Source: Pseudooceanicola marinus (GTDB taxonomy: Bacteria; Pseudomonadota; Alphaproteobacteria; Rhodobacterales; Rhodobacteraceae). From it: a stretch of DNA of 64,000 nucleotides. The position numbers and the translations under genes are program-made. Positions 62,024 to 64,000 of the stretch are shown piece by piece (the first letter of the stretch is position 1; each line of letters begins with the position of its first letter). The DNA is taken from NCBI RefSeq assembly GCF_020177265.1, contig NZ_JAIVMC010000001.1, positions 682,001 to 746,000 of the forward strand. The letters are read 5' to 3'. A model generated the notes under the pieces. The model saw only the letters and a program-made list of their open reading frames with translations, was not told the origin of the DNA and did no database searches.

Positions 62024-62049
62024 CGCTCACTTGTTCCAGCATGTCACAA

Positions 62050-62078
62050 CCTATAGGCGAGACCGTACGCTGTGTCAA
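62050..62078 (-). promoter_or_regulatory. Predicted sigma-70 promoter ahead of the GTA cluster
   Basis: On the - strand TTGACA (62078-62073) and TATAGG (62055-62050) are separated by exactly 17 bp. The -35 is a perfect consensus. The start point would be near 62043, giving a leader of about 105 nt to g1, or a transcript of about 50 nt if termination occurs at 61991. Confidence 0.7.
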
Positions 62079-62126
62079 ACCGGGACAACGGGCGCAGGCT
62101 GCAAGGATCCGTTAAGACGCGGCCCT

Positions 62127-62165
62127 GAAAACGCGACAACCCGCTGCAATTGCAACGGGTTGCGC
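62127..62165 (-). terminator. Terminator after mltG
   Basis: On the - strand CAACCCGTTGCAA / TTGCAGCGGGTTG (62163-62138, one mismatch) followed by TCGCGTTTTC. It closes the fabF-mltG transcript before the GTA promoter. Confidence 0.75.
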
Positions 62166-62199
62166 ACAGCTCTTCACCTATCGCCGCAGCGGTCCGGAC

Positions 62200-63357
62200 C
62201 TACTGGTTGGCCCGTTCCGCCTCGATCTCACGCCAGCGCGCGACGTTGCGGTTATGCTCGTCCAGGGTCTCTGCAAAGGCGTGACCACCGGTGCCATCGG
62301 CCACGAAGTAGACGTAGTCGGTGGCCTCGGGGTTCACCGCCGCCTCGATCGAGGCGCGCCCCGGGTTGGCGATCGGCGTCGGCGGCAGGCCGTCGATGAC
62401 ATAGGTGTTGTAGGGCGTCTCGCCGCGCAGTTCGCTCTGGCGCAGGCCCCGGTCCAGGATGCCCTGCCCGTTGGTCACGCCGTAGATCACCGTCGGGTCC
62501 GTCTGCAGGCGCATGCCACGCTTCAGCCGGTTCTCGAAGACGGAGGCGACGGCCCGGCGCTCGTCCGGCACGGCGGTCTCCTTCTCGATGATCGAGGCCA
62601 TGATCAGCACCTCCTGCGGCGTCGCCAGCGGCAGGTCCTCCACCCGGTTCGACCAGGCTTCGGCCAGGATCGTGCTCTGACGCGCCTGCATCTCCTCGAC
62701 AACCTCGGCCACCGGCTCGCCACGCGAGAACTCGTAACTGTCGGGTGCCAGACTGCCCTCGGCCGGGATCTCCTCGATGGTGCCCTGCAGCTCCTCGATG
62801 GAGTTCAGAAGCTGCACAACCTGCCAGGAGGTCACGCCCTCGGCCATCTGCAGGCGGAACCGCGTGTCGGCAGAGGCCTGAACCTCGGTGAAGGCCGCGG
62901 GCACCTCTTCCACTTCGCCGGGCACGAAACGGGCGCGCTCGACGAAACGGGTGGTGGCCGGATCCAGCTCGCGCACCAGGACGTCCGACTGGCGGACGCC
63001 GACGCGATAGACGATCTCGGTGCCACAGGTGGAGGCACCGCCCCGGGTCACGATGTCGACGATCTCTTCCATCGAGGCACCGGCGGGCACGAGGAAGGCC
63101 CCCGCCTTCAGGTCATCGGCCTTCTCGGCATAGTCGGCGCCGATCCGGAAGATCGAGGCATGGGTCACCGCGCCCTGCTCTTCCAGGTTGGCACTGACAA
63201 CGCGCATGTTGGAGCCGCGATCCACCTGAAGGCAAATCGCCTCCGCCAGCGGACCCGGCTCCACGTATTGCCGCTGCCCCCAGATCAGGGCGCCCGCCAG
63301 CAGGAAGACGCCCACGATCAGCAGGGTGAAGCCGTTGGAGGCCACGGATTTCCACAT
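62200..63357 (-). CDS. mltG: Endolytic peptidoglycan transglycosylase MltG
   Basis: A 385-residue inner-membrane lytic transglycosylase that trims nascent glycan strands (YceG/MltG family). One N-terminal membrane helix (about 8-27), a LysM-like region, then the catalytic domain with LIMASIIEKETAVPDERRAVASVFENRLKRGMRLQTDPTVIYG (about 253-295; catalytic Glu in IIEKE) and YNTYVIDGLPPTPIANPGRASIEAAVNP (about 317-344). It follows fabF by 2 bp, the usual order in Alphaproteobacteria. Confidence 0.96.
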   Translation of the reverse strand: MWKSVASNGFTLLIVGVFLLAGALIWGQRQYVEPGPLAEAICLQVDRGSNMRVVSANLEEQGAVTHASIFRIGADYAEKADDLKAGAFLVPAGASMEEIVDIVTRGGASTCGTEIVYRVGVRQSDVLVRELDPATTRFVERARFVPGEVEEVPAAFTEVQASADTRFRLQMAEGVTSWQVVQLLNSIEELQGTIEEIPAEGSLAPDSYEFSRGEPVAEVVEEMQARQSTILAEAWSNRVEDLPLATPQEVLIMASIIEKETAVPDERRAVASVFENRLKRGMRLQTDPTVIYGVTNGQGILDRGLRQSELRGETPYNTYVIDGLPPTPIANPGRASIEAAVNPEATDYVYFVADGTGGHAFAETLDEHNRNVARWREIEAERANQ

Positions 63358-63359
63358 GA

Positions 63360-64000
63360 TCAGCGCACCTTGCCGAAGACCAGCGAGGCGTTGGTGCCGC
63401 CGAAGCCGAAGCTGTTGGACAGGGCCACGTCGATCTTGCGTTCCACCTTCGCATTGGGCGCCAGGTCCATCTTGGTCTCGACCGCGAGGTTTTCGAGGTT
63501 GATGGTCGGCGGCGCCACCTGGTCACGGATCGCCAGGATCGAGAAGATCGCCTCGATCGCGCCAGCCGCCCCCAGAAGGTGGCCGGTGGCGGATTTCGTC
63601 GAGGACATGGTGACTTCGGAGGCGTGATCACCCATCAGGCGCTCCACCGCGCCCAACTCGATGGTGTCGGCCATGGTCGAGGTGCCATGCGCGTTGACGT
63701 AATCCACGTCGGCGGCGGTCAGGCCTGCGCGCTTTAGCGCCATTTCCATGCAGCGCCGCGCGCCGTCGCCGTCCTCGGAGGGCGCGGTGATGTGGTAGGC
63801 GTCGCCCGACAGGCCGTAGCCCAGGTATTCACCGTAGATCTTCGCGCCACGGGCCACGGCGTGTTCGTATTCTTCCAGCACGACGATGCCCGCGCCCTCG
63901 CCCATGACGAATCCGTCACGGTCGGCGTCATAGGGGCGGCTGGCCTTCTCGGGCTCGTCCGGGCGCTTGGTGGACAGGGCCTTGCAGGCGTTGAAGCCCG
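63360..64000 (-). CDS. fabF: 3-oxoacyl-[acyl-carrier-protein] synthase II, 5' end outside window
   Basis: The visible 213 codons are the C-terminal half of a condensing enzyme elongating fatty acids with malonyl-ACP. The catalytic His residues are in [14 protein letters not shown] and [18 protein letters not shown], and the Gly-rich end [15 protein letters not shown] is present. The active-site Cys lies beyond base 64000. Upstream sequence reads [20 protein letters not shown] in frame, so the gene is intact where visible. Confidence 0.96.
   Translation of the reverse strand, partial: GFNACKALSTKRPDEPEKASRPYDADRDGFVMGEGAGIVVLEEYEHAVARGAKIYGEYLGYGLSGDAYHITAPSEDGDGARRCMEMALKRAGLTAADVDYVNAHGTSTMADTIELGAVERLMGDHASEVTMSSTKSATGHLLGAAGAIEAIFSILAIRDQVAPPTINLENLAVETKMDLAPNAKVERKIDVALSNSFGFGGTNASLVFGKVR

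Noticed and set aside
61938-62078. N-terminal extension of g1 to 62078
   Set aside because: The extension runs through the predicted -10 region and a strong terminator hairpin, and the peptide shows no conserved character; ATG 61937 gives the normal g1 length.

Overview
The window is GC-rich (roughly 65%), tightly packed bacterial chromosome. Its gene content points to a marine-type alphaproteobacterium of the Rhodobacteraceae (Roseobacter/Rhodobacter group): a complete RcGTA-like gene transfer agent cluster beside cysE, a pyruvate dehydrogenase E1-beta subunit with its own lipoyl domain, an M23 peptidase overlapping a bactofilin gene, a TRAP/hydantoinase catabolic island, and a class I aldolase next to ftsB. 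No tRNA, rRNA, CRISPR array or insertion sequence was recognised. Species cannot be named from the sequence alone.

Region by region. 1-9.4 kb is housekeeping: the 5' part of lpdA (E3 of 2-oxoacid dehydrogenases), a DUF924 protein, a YcaD-like MFS transporter, queA, a giant AsmA/YhdP-like envelope protein, the peroxiredoxin bcp and a DUF455 ferritin-like protein. 9.6-11.7 kb holds an M23 peptidase/bactofilin pair and a decayed ABC ATPase fragment. 11.9-24.1 kb is a catabolic island. On the + strand lie an FAD amine oxidase, a TRAP transporter (dctPQM) and the two HyuA/HyuB hydantoinase/oxoprolinase subunits. Facing them is a four-gene overlapping operon for a three-subunit HcnABC-type FAD dehydrogenase plus RidA, with a divergent LysR regulator. 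The inferred scheme is uptake of a cyclic amide or N-substituted amino acid, ATP-driven ring opening, dehydrogenation to an imine, and RidA-assisted hydrolysis.

24-38 kb is mixed housekeeping: HNH nuclease, VOC protein, esterase, AlkA-type glycosylase, siroheme methyltransferase, MFS, cutA, a complex-I assembly-type protein, cimA, cysS, a phosphoesterase, a PEP-mutase-family lyase, LysE exporter and two cyclophilins. Upstream of cysS is a 15-codon reading frame ending in a Cys codon, followed by a sequence able to pair with the cysS ribosome binding site. This is a candidate cysteine-responsive translational attenuator and one of the best new observations here.

37.8-45.6 kb is central carbon metabolism: pgk, fba, ftsB (with a cluster of GANTC sites upstream), pdhA-pdhB-pdhC, then two AhpD-like CxxC proteins. 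A near-perfect palindrome sits both at the predicted start of pdhA transcription and upstream of lpdA 40 kb away, so the complete PDH complex (E1, E2, E3) appears to share one DNA-binding regulator.

45.7-64 kb: a DUF2278 protein, cysE, then the GTA structural cluster on the - strand in the RcGTA order g1 to g15, including g3.5 and g10.1. A consensus-like promoter followed by a strong intrinsic terminator lies just ahead of g1, and another terminator lies between terminase and portal. The window ends with mltG and the 3' part of fabF.
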